64,000 bases of DNA, from assembly GCF_000745235.1 (NCBI RefSeq), contig NZ_JQNL01000001.1, forward strand, positions 3,156,001 to 3,220,000. Direction: 5' to 3'. Each line of letters begins with the position of its first letter. Positions within the stretch are counted from its first letter, which is position 1. The translations under genes and the position numbers were made by a program. The notes beneath the pieces were generated by a model that did not search any database, was not told where the DNA came from, and worked only from the letters and a program-made list of their open reading frames with translations. Origin of the DNA: Luteibacter mycovicinus. Lineage in GTDB: Bacteria > Pseudomonadota > Gammaproteobacteria > Xanthomonadales > Rhodanobacteraceae. Below are positions 15,706 through 24,343 of this stretch, one piece after another.

Positions 15706-16460
15706 TTCTTCTGCTCGACCTCGGCAACACCCGACTGAAATTCGCGCTGATCGATGGCGCCGAATTCAGTCATCGCGGGGCCCTTGGCTGGGACGCGGAT
15801 ATCGCGCACGAACTGGCGACGTTGTGGGCGTCCTGGCCGGCGCCGGTTCGGGTCGTCGGTGCGTCGGTGGTGGATCCCGCCCGTGAGACCGCGGTCGCCG
15901 TGGCGGCGCAGAAGGCGTTCGGCCTCCCGCCGGTCTGGGTCCGTACGCCCGCGCAAGCCTGCGGCGTCACCAATGCGTATGCCGAACCTCATCGTCTCGG
16001 CGTGGATCGCTTCCTCGCCCTCGTCGATGCGCATGCGGCGGGTCGCTCGCCCTGCGTCCTCGCCAGCGTCGGCACGGCCCTGACGCTCGATGCGCTGGAT
16101 GCCGACGGCAGGCACCTCGGCGGATGGATCGCGCCGGGGCCGTTGCTGATGCAGCAATCCGTACTGGGCGCGACCGTGCAGGTACGCCCCGGTGGCGCAG
16201 GTGCGGTACGCGACCTTGCCGATAACACCGCCGACGGTCTGGCATCGGGCTGCTGGCAGGCCTGCGCCGCGTTGGTCGACCGCTTTGTCGAGCGTTCGGC
16301 ACCCCTGCTTGGCGGCCACCCCACGGTGACCCTCGGTGGCGGCGATGCGGCCGTACTGGCGCCATTGCTCGAGCGCGAGGTGCTGCTCGTGCCCGACACC
16401 GTCCTTCGGGGTCTGGCCGTCTGGGCCAAAGCACACACCGTAACCGCCAAGATCGCCTAG
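15702..16460 (+). CDS. coaX: Type III pantothenate kinase
   Basis: 252 residues starting at GTG 15702, which overlaps the birA stop. Catalyses the first step of coenzyme A synthesis, pantothenate to 4'-phosphopantothenate. Signatures of the ASKHA-fold CoaX family: N-terminal LLLDLGNTRLKFALID (phosphate-binding Asp), GVDRFLALVDAHAAG, VLASVGTALTLDALD and HLGGWIAPG, then the adenosine motif VTLGGGDA. Type III kinases are not feedback-inhibited by CoA and need a monovalent cation (family knowledge). Confidence 0.93.
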   Translation: MILLLDLGNTRLKFALIDGAEFSHRGALGWDADIAHELATLWASWPAPVRVVGASVVDPARETAVAVAAQKAFGLPPVWVRTPAQACGVTNAYAEPHRLGVDRFLALVDAHAAGRSPCVLASVGTALTLDALDADGRHLGGWIAPGPLLMQQSVLGATVQVRPGGAGAVRDLADNTADGLASGCWQACAALVDRFVERSAPLLGGHPTVTLGGGDAAVLAPLLEREVLLVPDTVLRGLAVWAKAHTVTAKIA

Positions 16461-16525
16461 AATCCGGACGCCGCCGGTTCTTACAGGGGAACGCGAGCAG
16501 GCCCCACCGTAAGCCCAAGGCCACC

Positions 16526-17425
16526 ATGCTGCTGCGTTTGTTCTTCGTCTTGCTGATCGCCCTAAATATCGCGGTAGCCGCGTGGCTGCTGCTGGGCGAT
16601 ACCGGTAAGCACGCGGTGGATCCCACTGACAGCGGCGTGCCCCGACTGAAATTGCTGGCCGAAGTGCCCGCCGCCGCGAGCACGGCGCCCGCGACCGCTG
16701 CCGGGCGCCCGGTTGCGGCCGGCACGATCACGTCCAGCATGGCGGCACCGGCACCGGCACCGGCACCGGCACCGGTAGCAGCGCCAACGCCACCCGCGAC
16801 GGCTGCAAAGAGCACGCCGGGCATGTCGTCGCCCGTGACGCCGGTCTCCGGCAGCTCAGCGACGGCGGCGCTGGCTGCCGCCGCGGCGAAACCGGCACCC
16901 ACGGCGCCCAGGGCGGCGGTGGATACCGCGCCGACACAGCCCGACGCGCCGACCAGTTCCCGCCGCAGCTACAAATGCCTGGCCATCGGTCCCTTCGCCA
17001 ATCAGGTCGACCTGCGGACCGCGCGTACCGCCATCGCGCCGCGCACGGTCCGCAGCCGCCAGCGCCAGGAGACGACCAGCGAATCCCGCGGCTGGCGCGT
17101 CTTCCTTCCTTCACAGTCGACACGCGAACTGGCGCTGGCCCAGGCCCGTCGGCTCGAAGCGAAGGGCATCAAGGATTATTTCGTCGTGACGGCCCAGGGG
17201 GAGTTGCAGAACTCGGTTGCGCTGGGCCTGTTCCATGATCCCGCCAACGCCCGCAAGCGCCGCGACGAAGTCGTTGCCGCCGGGTTTCCCGCACGGATGA
17301 GTGAGCGTACGGAGACGACGCCGGTCTGGTGGCTGGATGTGGTTGTCCCGGATGACGGTGGCGCCGACCTTCGCCGCAACCTGCGCAATCCGGCGGTGAG
17401 TGCTCGACCGACGGGCTGCTTCTGA
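16526..17425 (+). CDS. SPOR-domain envelope protein
   Basis: 299 residues. One N-terminal transmembrane helix (MLLRLFFVLLIALNIAVAAW LLLG) leaves the rest in the periplasm. A long Ala/Pro-rich linker (about 50-145) contains a hexanucleotide tandem repeat. The C-terminal part (YKCLAIGPFANQVDLRTART, and GWRVFLPSQSTRELALAQA then GLFHDPANARKRRDEVVAAG) is a SPOR-type fold that binds denuded peptidoglycan glycans. Follows birA-coaX, an order known from xanthomonads. Probably a cell-wall or division-associated protein. Confidence 0.8.
   Translation: MLLRLFFVLLIALNIAVAAWLLLGDTGKHAVDPTDSGVPRLKLLAEVPAAASTAPATAAGRPVAAGTITSSMAAPAPAPAPAPVAAPTPPATAAKSTPGMSSPVTPVSGSSATAALAAAAAKPAPTAPRAAVDTAPTQPDAPTSSRRSYKCLAIGPFANQVDLRTARTAIAPRTVRSRQRQETTSESRGWRVFLPSQSTRELALAQARRLEAKGIKDYFVVTAQGELQNSVALGLFHDPANARKRRDEVVAAGFPARMSERTETTPVWWLDVVVPDDGGADLRRNLRNPAVSARPTGCF
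16744..16773 (+). repeat. Five tandem GGCACC hexamers in the SPOR gene
   Basis: Five perfect copies encode an Ala-Pro linker. Changes in copy number would keep the frame and only alter linker length. Confidence 0.8.
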
Positions 17426-17441
17426 TAAACTTCGCGACTTC

Positions 17442-17517
17442 GCCGGCATAGCTCAGTTGGTAGAGCAACCGCCTTGTAAGCGGTAGGTCCCCAGTTCGAA
17501 TCCGGGTGTCGGCACCA
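17442..17517 (+). tRNA. tRNA-Thr (anticodon TGT)
   Basis: 76 nt cloverleaf. Acceptor GCCGGCA pairs with TGTCGGC (one G-T pair), the D-arm is AGCTCAGTTGGTAGAGC, the anticodon arm ACCGC-CTTGTAA-GCGGT gives TGT, the T-arm includes GTTCGAATC, and CCA is encoded. The T-stem has one A-C mismatch. It reads ACA, and by wobble other Thr codons. Confidence 0.95.
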
Positions 17518-17525
17518 TCGGATGA

Positions 17526-18356
17526 TCAACCATCCGTCGAGCGCGTCAGTGTTTCCCACCTCGTCATGTCGTCCGCCATCGCCTTGAGCTTGTCGCGGAC
17601 CAGAGCCAATGCATCGCTGCCGAGCAGGAGATGCGCTGGCGGAGCGGGCAACTCGACAAGCGCGAGCATCGCCTTCGCCGCCTTTGCCGGATCGCCGAGC
17701 TGCTTGCCGCTTTTCTCCTGGCGTGCCTGCCTGATCGGATCGAACGTCGCGTCGTAGTCCGGAATGCTGCGCGGTGAACGCTGCATCGACCGGCCCGCCC
17801 AGTCGGTACGGAAGCTGCCGGGTGCCACGGCGGTGACATGGACGCCGAAGGGGCTCAGTTCCTTGCCCAGCACTTCGCTGATGCCTTCGAGAGCGAACTT
17901 GCTGCCGCAGTAGTAGGCGATGCCCGGCATCGTGATAAAGCCGCCCATCGAGGTGATGTTCACGATGTGGCCGCGGCGACGTTCGCGAAACCGTGGCACG
18001 AAGGCCTGCGTGACCGCCACGGCACCGAACACGTTGACCTCGAACTGTCGGCGCATCTCATCGAGAGGCGATTCTTCGAAGATCCCTTCGTGCCCGTAAC
18101 CGGCGTTGTTGACGAGAACATCGACCGGTCCGAAGCGCGCTTCCGCGTCGGATACGACAGCGGGAATCGCGTCGATATCGGTGACGTCGAGAAGCATGCC
18201 GTGGGCGCGCGTCTCGTCGAGCCCTTCGAACGCGCGGCGCGCCTCGTCGTTGCGCACGGTGCCGATCACGCGATGGCCGGCAGCGAGGGCCTCGCGGGCA
18301 AGGGCCTCGCCGAAACCGCTGCTGACACCCGTGATGAAAAAGGTCTTGCTGGACAT
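17526..18356 (-). CDS. Short-chain dehydrogenase/reductase
   Basis: 276 residues from ATG 18356. Classical SDR: TFFITGVSSGFGEALAREAL (TGxxxGxG cofactor motif), NNAGYG, a catalytic Ser in NITSMGG, and YYCGSKFALEG with the YxxxK pair. The Arg in TVRND after the second strand suggests NADP(H). The C-terminal part resembles SDRs annotated as oxidoreductases of unknown substrate. It is divergently transcribed from an AraC-family gene, which is its likely regulator. Substrate cannot be inferred. Confidence 0.88.
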   Translation of the reverse strand: MSSKTFFITGVSSGFGEALAREALAAGHRVIGTVRNDEARRAFEGLDETRAHGMLLDVTDIDAIPAVVSDAEARFGPVDVLVNNAGYGHEGIFEESPLDEMRRQFEVNVFGAVAVTQAFVPRFRERRRGHIVNITSMGGFITMPGIAYYCGSKFALEGISEVLGKELSPFGVHVTAVAPGSFRTDWAGRSMQRSPRSIPDYDATFDPIRQARQEKSGKQLGDPAKAAKAMLALVELPAPPAHLLLGSDALALVRDKLKAMADDMTRWETLTRSTDG

Positions 18357-18492
18357 GGATGGTCTCCTGGTCAGGTAGGGGAGCCATGCTAGGCTCCGTA
18401 CCCCTTGCCTCCCATGGCCTGGGGTGTGGCGTGCTTGCCTGATCCTATGAGTGGCGATTGCCGGGACAGGCGATAAGGCGGACCATGTCGTC

Positions 18493-19425
18493 ATGGATTC
18501 CCACCTCCGACGCCGCATGATCGACCTGCTTCGCGAGCTCGCACCCGCGGAGGGTTACACCCTGACGCCGCTGTCCGACGTGCGTCTCCTGCGGTCCGAC
18601 CGGCCGCTGAGTCGTACGCCCGTGCTCTACGAACCCGGCATCGTCGTGGTGGTGCAGGGGCGCAAGCGGGGGCTTCTCGGTGATGAGGTCTTCGTCTACG
18701 ACGCCGAGCATTACCTCGTGGTTTCGGTGCCCGTGCCCTTCACGATGGAGACCGATGCGTCCGCCGACGAGCCGTTGCTGGCGATCTACTTTCGCCTCGA
18801 TCACGGGATGGCGGCCGACCTGTGCATGCGGATCGACGAACGACAGGGATCGTCCACCGCGTCTCCGCGAGGGCTTTATGCCTCGCCGATGGAGGACGCA
18901 CTCGCGGTATCCGTGCTTCGCCTGCTCGAAGCGTTGGCCAGGCCGCCGGAAGCTGACGTTCTGGGCCCGGCGCTCGTGCGCGAAATCTACTACCGGATAC
19001 TGTCCGGTGCGCAGGGGGGGTCGCTGCGCGCCGCGCTCGCGCAGCAAGGCAAGTTCGGCATGGTGGCGAGAGCGATACGGATGATCCACAGCCGCTACCG
19101 CGATGCGCTGAGCGTCGATGAACTGGCTGACGAAGCGGCCATGAGCGCGCCGACGTTTCATGCCCACTTCCGCGCGATGACCGGGACGTCGCCCATGCGC
19201 TACGTGCAGTCCACACGGCTGCATCAGGCACGTCTGCTCATGCTTCGCCAGCACGCGACAGCAGCGGCGGCGGCAACGGCGGTAGGTTATGAAAGCGCGT
19301 CGCAGTTCAGTCGCGAGTTCAAGCGCCTGTTCGGCAGGCCACCGGTCGAAGAGGTCGAGCGCATGAAGCGGAACTTCGCGCTGCCCGCGGCCATGACGCC
19401 GTCGCCCTACGTCTCATCGCACTGA
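18493..19425 (+). CDS. AraC-family transcriptional regulator
   Basis: 310 residues from ATG 18493; GTG 18451 would add 14 residues. The N-terminal half (EGYTLTPLSDVRLLRSDRPL, YEPGIVVVVQGRKRGLLGDE, HYLVVSVPVPF) is the AraC_N cupin-like domain. The C-terminal half contains two helix-turn-helix units: LSVDELADEAAMSAPTFHAH and ATAVGYESASQFSREFKRLF. The 136-bp gap to the divergent SDR gene should hold both promoters, so regulation of that SDR is the simplest reading. Ligand unknown. Confidence 0.87.
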   Translation: MDSHLRRRMIDLLRELAPAEGYTLTPLSDVRLLRSDRPLSRTPVLYEPGIVVVVQGRKRGLLGDEVFVYDAEHYLVVSVPVPFTMETDASADEPLLAIYFRLDHGMAADLCMRIDERQGSSTASPRGLYASPMEDALAVSVLRLLEALARPPEADVLGPALVREIYYRILSGAQGGSLRAALAQQGKFGMVARAIRMIHSRYRDALSVDELADEAAMSAPTFHAHFRAMTGTSPMRYVQSTRLHQARLLMLRQHATAAAAATAVGYESASQFSREFKRLFGRPPVEEVERMKRNFALPAAMTPSPYVSSH

Positions 19426-19518
19426 CCGGAGGCCTGTCGGTCTTCACATGCCCTGACGCGCTGCAACGTGGGTGTTTTAAAGGCCCGTGTAAACTTACCG
19501 GATGCTGAGTACATCCCG

Positions 19519-20439
19519 ATGAGTCCCACCACCCGTTCGGTTGCCCTCGTGGGCGCCCCCACCGATATCGGCGCCGGCCACCGCGGCAGCTCCATGGGCC
19601 CCGAGGCCCTGCGCGTCGCCCGTCTGGCCGAGCGCCTGGCCAGGCGCGGCATGCATGTCGTCGATCGCGGCAATCTGGTCGGCCCCCTGAATCCGTGGGA
19701 GCCCCCGGTGGACGGTTATCGCCACCTCGATGCCGTCGTGGCCTGGAACACCGCGGTGCACGACGCGATCCATGCCGCGCTCACCGAGGGGCACCTGCCG
19801 ATCATGCTCGGCGGTGACCATTGCCTGGCGATCGGCTCAATTTCCGCCGTGGCGCGTCACTGCCGTGACACGGGCAAGAAGCTTCGCGTGCTCTGGCTCG
19901 ACGCCCACGCGGACTTCAACACCAGCCAGATCACCCCGTCCGGCAACATCCACGGCATGCCCGTGGCCTGCCTGTGCGGCTACGGCCCAGACGTCCTGAC
20001 CCATATCGGCGGCACGGTGCCGGCCACCTCGCCGGACGTCTTCCGCCAGATCGGCATCCGCTCCGTGGACGAGGGCGAAAAGCGTTTCGTCCACGAGGTG
20101 GGCATCGACATCTACGACATGCGTTACATCGACGAGATCGGTATCAAGGCCGCGATGGAAGAAGCTCTGTCGGGCGTCGACGAAGACACCCATCTGCACG
20201 TGAGCTTCGATGTCGACTTCCTCGATCCGTCGATCGCCCCGGGTGTAGGAACGACGGTCCGCGGAGGACCCAACTACCGCGAAGCCCAGCTGGTGATGGA
20301 AATGATCGCCGACACCGGCCGGGTAGGTTCTCTGGACATCGTCGAACTGAATCCGGCCTTCGACAAGCGCAACCAGACCGCAAAGCTGGCGGTGGACCTG
20401 GTGGAATCGCTGTTCGGTAAATCCACCCTGATGCGCTGA
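19519..20439 (+). CDS. rocF: Arginase
   Basis: 306 residues. Hydrolyses L-arginine to ornithine and urea with two Mn2+ ions. Metal ligands are all visible: GGDHCLAIGS (His), LWLDAHADFNT (Asp-x-His-x-Asp), and HVSFDVDFLDPSIAPGVGT (Asp-x-Asp), with substrate motif SGNIHGMPVA. Start ATG 19519 (MSPTTRSVALVGAPTDIGAG) fits family length; an upstream in-frame start is less likely. It stands alone, with no ornithine or urea genes nearby. Confidence 0.92.
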   Translation: MSPTTRSVALVGAPTDIGAGHRGSSMGPEALRVARLAERLARRGMHVVDRGNLVGPLNPWEPPVDGYRHLDAVVAWNTAVHDAIHAALTEGHLPIMLGGDHCLAIGSISAVARHCRDTGKKLRVLWLDAHADFNTSQITPSGNIHGMPVACLCGYGPDVLTHIGGTVPATSPDVFRQIGIRSVDEGEKRFVHEVGIDIYDMRYIDEIGIKAAMEEALSGVDEDTHLHVSFDVDFLDPSIAPGVGTTVRGGPNYREAQLVMEMIADTGRVGSLDIVELNPAFDKRNQTAKLAVDLVESLFGKSTLMR

Positions 20440-20529
20440 TCGCGGCGACGCGTCGCAGGCCCGGGTCGCCCCCGGGCCGCCTCGCGGGCTACACTCGGAC
20501 GGTTATCGTCTGTAGCTCATAAGGTTCCT

Positions 20530-21951
20530 ATGCACACCCGCGTCCTCACCGGCATTACCACCACTGGCACGCCGCATCTCGGCAACTTCGTCGGTGCGAT
20601 CCGCCCGGCCGTGCTGGCCAGCAAGGATCCGAACGTCGATGCGTTCTACTTCATGGCCGACTACCACGCTCTGATCAAGAGCGACGACGCCAACCGCGTC
20701 GAGGCGTCCCGTCTGCAGATTGCCGCGTCGTTCCTGGCCGCGGGTCTGGATCCGGATGTCGCCACGTTCTACCGGCAGTCCGACATTCCTGAAGTTCCGG
20801 AGCTGATGTGGCTGCTGACCTGCGTGACGAGCAAGGGTCTGCTCAACCGTGCGCATGCTTATAAGGCCGCCGTGGACCGCAACATCGAGCAGCGGGAAGA
20901 CGCGGACGCCGGCGTCACCGCGGGCCTCTACATGTACCCCGTGCTGATGGCGGCGGACATCCTCGCGTTCAACGCGAACAAGGTGCCGGTCGGCCGCGAT
21001 CAGATCCAGCACATCGAAATGGCGCGCGACATCGCGCAGCGCTTCAACCATACCTACGGGCGCGAGTTTTTCGTGATGCCCGAGGCGCACATCGAAGAGC
21101 AGGTGGCGACCCTGCCGGGCCTGGATGGTCGCAAGATGTCCAAGAGCTACGACAACACCATTCCGCTGTTCGAGGGCGGCACGAAGGGCATGCGCGAGGC
21201 GATCATGAAAATCGTCACCGATTCGCGTGCGCCGGGTGAGCCGAAGGACAGCGCCAACTCCGCGCTGTTCACCATCTTCAAGGCGTTCGCCACACCGGCG
21301 GAGACGCAGGCCTTCGAAGAAGCCCTGCACGGCGGTATCGGCTGGGGTGAGGCCAAGACGGTGCTGTTCGAGCGCGTCGAGGCCGACGTCGCGCCGATGC
21401 GCGCGCGTTACGAAGACCTGATGGCCCGCCCTGACGACATGGAGGACATCCTTCTTGCCGGTGCGGCCAAAGCACGCGCCATCGCCGGTCCGCTGGTGGA
21501 GACGCTGCGCGAGGCCGTCGGCCTGCGTAACGCGCGGCATCGTCGGAAGGTGGCTGATGAGCCGGCCGCTGCGGCTGCGCCGGCTGCCGCGCCGAAAGCG
21601 AAGCCGCCGCGTTTCGCCAGCTTCCGGGAGGATGACGGCAGCTTCCGTTTCCGCCTGTTCGGCGCGGACGGCGAAGAGCTGTTGTTGTCACGGTCCTTCG
21701 CCGATCCCAAAGCCGCGGGGACGCTGCGCCAGACGCTCGCTACGCTGGGTGGCGCCCAGGCCGCGCTCGAGTCGCAGGGCGACCGTATCGTTCTGCTGGT
21801 CGACGGCGCGGTCGTCGCCGAAGGCCAGTCGTATCCGGATGAGGCGGCTCGCGCCGCCCTCGTCCTTCGCCTGCGTACGGCACTCGACGTGCTTGCCGCC
21901 GTGACGGCGGACGAAGCGGCGGCTAAAGCCGCGAACAAGGCGGCGGGCTGA
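20530..21951 (+). CDS. trpS: Tryptophanyl-tRNA synthetase with C-terminal extension
   Basis: 473 residues against about 335 for the usual bacterial enzyme. Class I synthetase: TTTGTPHLGNFVGAI (HIGH-like), FYFMADYHAL, MYPVLMAADILAFNANKVPV, and GLDGRKMSKSYDNTI (KMSKS). After about residue 335 an Ala-rich linker leads to an extra domain (PRFASFREDDGSFRFRLFGA then SFADPKAAGTL) reminiscent of YegP/DUF1508 units, followed by a second similar half. Xanthomonad TrpS proteins are known to be longer than the norm. The extra domain's role is unknown. AAGGTTCC precedes the ATG. Confidence 0.93.
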   Translation: MHTRVLTGITTTGTPHLGNFVGAIRPAVLASKDPNVDAFYFMADYHALIKSDDANRVEASRLQIAASFLAAGLDPDVATFYRQSDIPEVPELMWLLTCVTSKGLLNRAHAYKAAVDRNIEQREDADAGVTAGLYMYPVLMAADILAFNANKVPVGRDQIQHIEMARDIAQRFNHTYGREFFVMPEAHIEEQVATLPGLDGRKMSKSYDNTIPLFEGGTKGMREAIMKIVTDSRAPGEPKDSANSALFTIFKAFATPAETQAFEEALHGGIGWGEAKTVLFERVEADVAPMRARYEDLMARPDDMEDILLAGAAKARAIAGPLVETLREAVGLRNARHRRKVADEPAAAAAPAAAPKAKPPRFASFREDDGSFRFRLFGADGEELLLSRSFADPKAAGTLRQTLATLGGAQAALESQGDRIVLLVDGAVVAEGQSYPDEAARAALVLRLRTALDVLAAVTADEAAAKAANKAAG

Positions 21952-21993
21952 GGCATGGTCCATCCCGGCGACATCGGGCAAGGCGCCTGACGC

Positions 21994-22314
21994 ATGCGCT
22001 ATCTCGCGCTCATGCTGCTGGCGCCCTGGCTGATCGTCCTGGGCTGGGCGTACTGGCGCTATCCGAAGTCGCTGCTGACCAACGGCACGCGGCGCAGCTT
22101 CGATGTGCTGGCGTTGCTAGCCGCCGTGACCGCGGCGATCCAGTCGGCGTTGATCGCCTTCGACGCGGTGCAATTGCCCGCGGCCGATCAGTTCGGTCCG
22201 AAGAGCGGCGCCATCTGGCAGCAGGTGGTGCCGGCGCTCTGGGCGTACGGAGCGTTCGTCGCCGTGCTGGTCGTGGCGCTCATCGTGCGGCAGCTGGTAT
22301 GGCGGCGGCGCTGA
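21994..22314 (+). CDS. Small membrane protein, unknown
   Basis: 106 residues with three predicted membrane helices (about 3-20, 37-58 and 80-101), ending in a basic cap (RQLVWRRR). It follows trpS by 42 bp in the same direction and may be co-transcribed. No catalytic motif or known family is recognised. Confidence 0.65.
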   Translation: MRYLALMLLAPWLIVLGWAYWRYPKSLLTNGTRRSFDVLALLAAVTAAIQSALIAFDAVQLPAADQFGPKSGAIWQQVVPALWAYGAFVAVLVVALIVRQLVWRRR

Positions 22315-22338
22315 GGCGCTCGCCGCCATGCGTCCCTC

Positions 22339-22803
22339 TCACGCCCCGCGTACCTGCGCCGTCAGGCCTTTGAGAAAATTCCGCAGGAACTGATCGCCGC
22401 ACAGACGAAAATTGCTGTGTTTAGGCTGGCGGAACAGCGCATTGATCTCGCCGCGCGACACGCGGAAACCCACGTTCGCCATCAGCGCCAGAATGTCGTC
22501 CTCCTTCAGTTCGAAGGCGACGCGCAGCTTCTTCAGCACGAGGTTGTTGTTGATGCGCGCCTCGACCGGGCGGGGAGGCTGGCTCTCGTCGCGGCCGCGG
22601 CGATGAATGATCAGGCCGTCGAGAAAGTGCGCCAGCGCGATGTCCGGCATCTCGACGAAGCCGGGTTCGTCTTCCTTGCGCAGCCAGGGAGCGACCTGTT
22701 CGCGGGTGGCGTCGAAGCCGGTGAGCTTGAGGATCTCGACCACATGAACCTCGCCGAGGTCGAGCATGTAGCGGATGCTGCGGAGGGTGTCGTTATTGAG
22801 CAT
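22339..22803 (-). CDS. YehS-like DUF1456 protein
   Basis: 154 residues. Two tandem DUF1456 units: MLNNDTLRSIRYMLDLGEVH VVEIL up to FLDGLIIHRRG, then NNNLVLKKLRVAFELKEDDI LALM up to FLRNFLKGL. Each repeats the LRxxR/KxxLRVAFxL pattern of the family, which has no established function. Length matches E. coli YehS. The gene converges with the small membrane protein gene and stands alone. Confidence 0.85.
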   Translation of the reverse strand: MLNNDTLRSIRYMLDLGEVHVVEILKLTGFDATREQVAPWLRKEDEPGFVEMPDIALAHFLDGLIIHRRGRDESQPPRPVEARINNNLVLKKLRVAFELKEDDILALMANVGFRVSRGEINALFRQPKHSNFRLCGDQFLRNFLKGLTAQVRGA

Positions 22804-22846
22804 CGGCCTAGGATAGCGCGATGCGGGGTCGGCAGGGCTGAAGGCA

Positions 22847-22900
22847 TCGCGCGCGGGGCGCGCTCCTACACCATCGTGTAAGAGCGCGCCCCGCGCGCGA
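22847..22900. repeat. REP-like inverted pair
   Basis: TCGCGCGCGGGGCGCGCTCC TACA, then a short loop, then TGTAAGAGCGCGCCCCGCGCGCGA: one inverted pair of the REP family scattered through this window, in the gap between the DUF1456 gene and the E2 gene. Confidence 0.85.
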
Positions 22901-22924
22901 ATGGACCCACAGGATCGCCGCGAC

Positions 22925-24330
22925 TTACTGCGGCAGACCGAGGTCGTCGATCATCGCCTTGAGGAAGCGCGCCGCTTCGCCGCCGGTGGCGGCGCGGTGG
23001 TCGAAGGTCAGCGAGAGCGGCATGCGGCGATGCACTTCGATACCGCCCATCACGGCGACCACGTCGTGGCTCAGCTTGCCCGCACCGATGATCGCAACGG
23101 TCGGCGGCACCACCACCGGCGTAGCGTAACGACCGGCAAACATGCCGAAATTGGACAGGCTGATGGTGTAGCCGGAGAGTTCCGATGCCGGGATGCTGCG
23201 ATCCTCGACCGACGAACGCAGTCGCTTGATCGCGGCGCGGACACCGGCACCGTCGAGCACGTCGGCGTTACGCAGCGCGGGCACGAACAGGCCGTCTTCG
23301 GTGTCCACGGCGATGCCGATGTCCACGTGCGGATGCAGCGTGCGGGTCAGGTCCTTGCCGTTGAACCAGGCGTTGAGCGCCGGCACGGCCTTGCAGGCCA
23401 CGACGATGGCGCGGATCAGACGCGCGGTGATGTCCTGCTTGCCGATCCAGGCATGCAGATCGGCATCGTCGACGATCGTGGTCGGGACGACCTGGGCATG
23501 CGCATCGGCCATGACGCGCGCCATGTTGCGGCGGACACCCTTGAGCTGTTCCGGCTGGCCCATCGCGTCCTTGCCCGGAGGCGCCGTGCGCACGGCCTTG
23601 CCCGCGAGCGACACCGGCGTACGCGAGGGGGCGGGACCCGGCTCGGGCAACGTGGGTGCCAGGTGCTGGGCCGAGGCGGGGCGCGTGGGTGCGGCAGGCT
23701 GCGAGCCGGATGCCCGAGCGCGGCGCCCCCGTTGGCGGCGGCGTTCTTCACGTCGGCCATGGTGATCACGCCACCGGCGCCCGTGGGCGACACGCGGGTG
23801 AGGTCGATCTTCATCTTCTTCGCCAGCGCGCGCACGGCCGGTACGGCCTTGACGCCACCGGCGCTCGAGACCTGCTCGGTGTGCACGGCGTTGCCGCTGA
23901 CCATGGCGCCGACGACGGTGCCTTCGTCTTCGCGCTGTGCCGGGGCCTTGCCGTCGGATTCGATCTCGCCGCCGTCGTCGGAGGCGACGACCTTGGACGC
24001 ATCATCCGGTGCCGGGCTGCCGACGCTCTTCTTCGGGCCGTGGTGGTGACCCGTGGATTCGGCTTCGGCACGCTGGCGGGCGTTCGGATCGATTTCGAAG
24101 TCAGCCAGCGACGCGCCGGTTTCGATGATGTCACCGACGCCGCCGTGCAGTTTCTTCACGGTGCCGGAGAACGGCGACGGCACGTCGACGACGGCCTTCG
24201 CGGTTTCCATCGACACCAGCGGGGCGTCGAGCTTGATGGTGTCGCCTTCCTTGACGTGCCACTCGACGACGGTCGCGTCGGGCAGGCCTTCGCCGAGGTC
24301 CGGCAGGTAAAAGGTCTTGATGTCGGCCAT
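22925..24330 (-). pseudogene. Dihydrolipoamide acyltransferase (E2) of a 2-oxoacid dehydrogenase, frameshifted
   Basis: Read from ATG 24330: an N-terminal lipoyl domain (DLGEGLPDATVVEWHVKEGD, lipoyl Lys in METAKAVV), a linker, a peripheral subunit-binding domain (VKAVPAVRALAKKMKIDLTR VSPTG), then the frame is lost at about 23708-23735. In the next frame a linker (APTLPEPGPAPSRTPVS) and the complete catalytic domain follow (LKGVRRNMARVMADAHAQVV, TISLSNFGMFAGRYATPVV, and the active-site SLTFDHRAATGGEAARF). One missing G in the CTCGGGCAT region, or near a C5 run, would restore one protein of about 468 residues. Both halves look under selection, so a sequencing error or a very recent mutation is likely. 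Third gene of the operon after E1alpha and E1beta. Confidence 0.85.
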
Positions 24331-24343
24331 GTCTATCGTTTCC

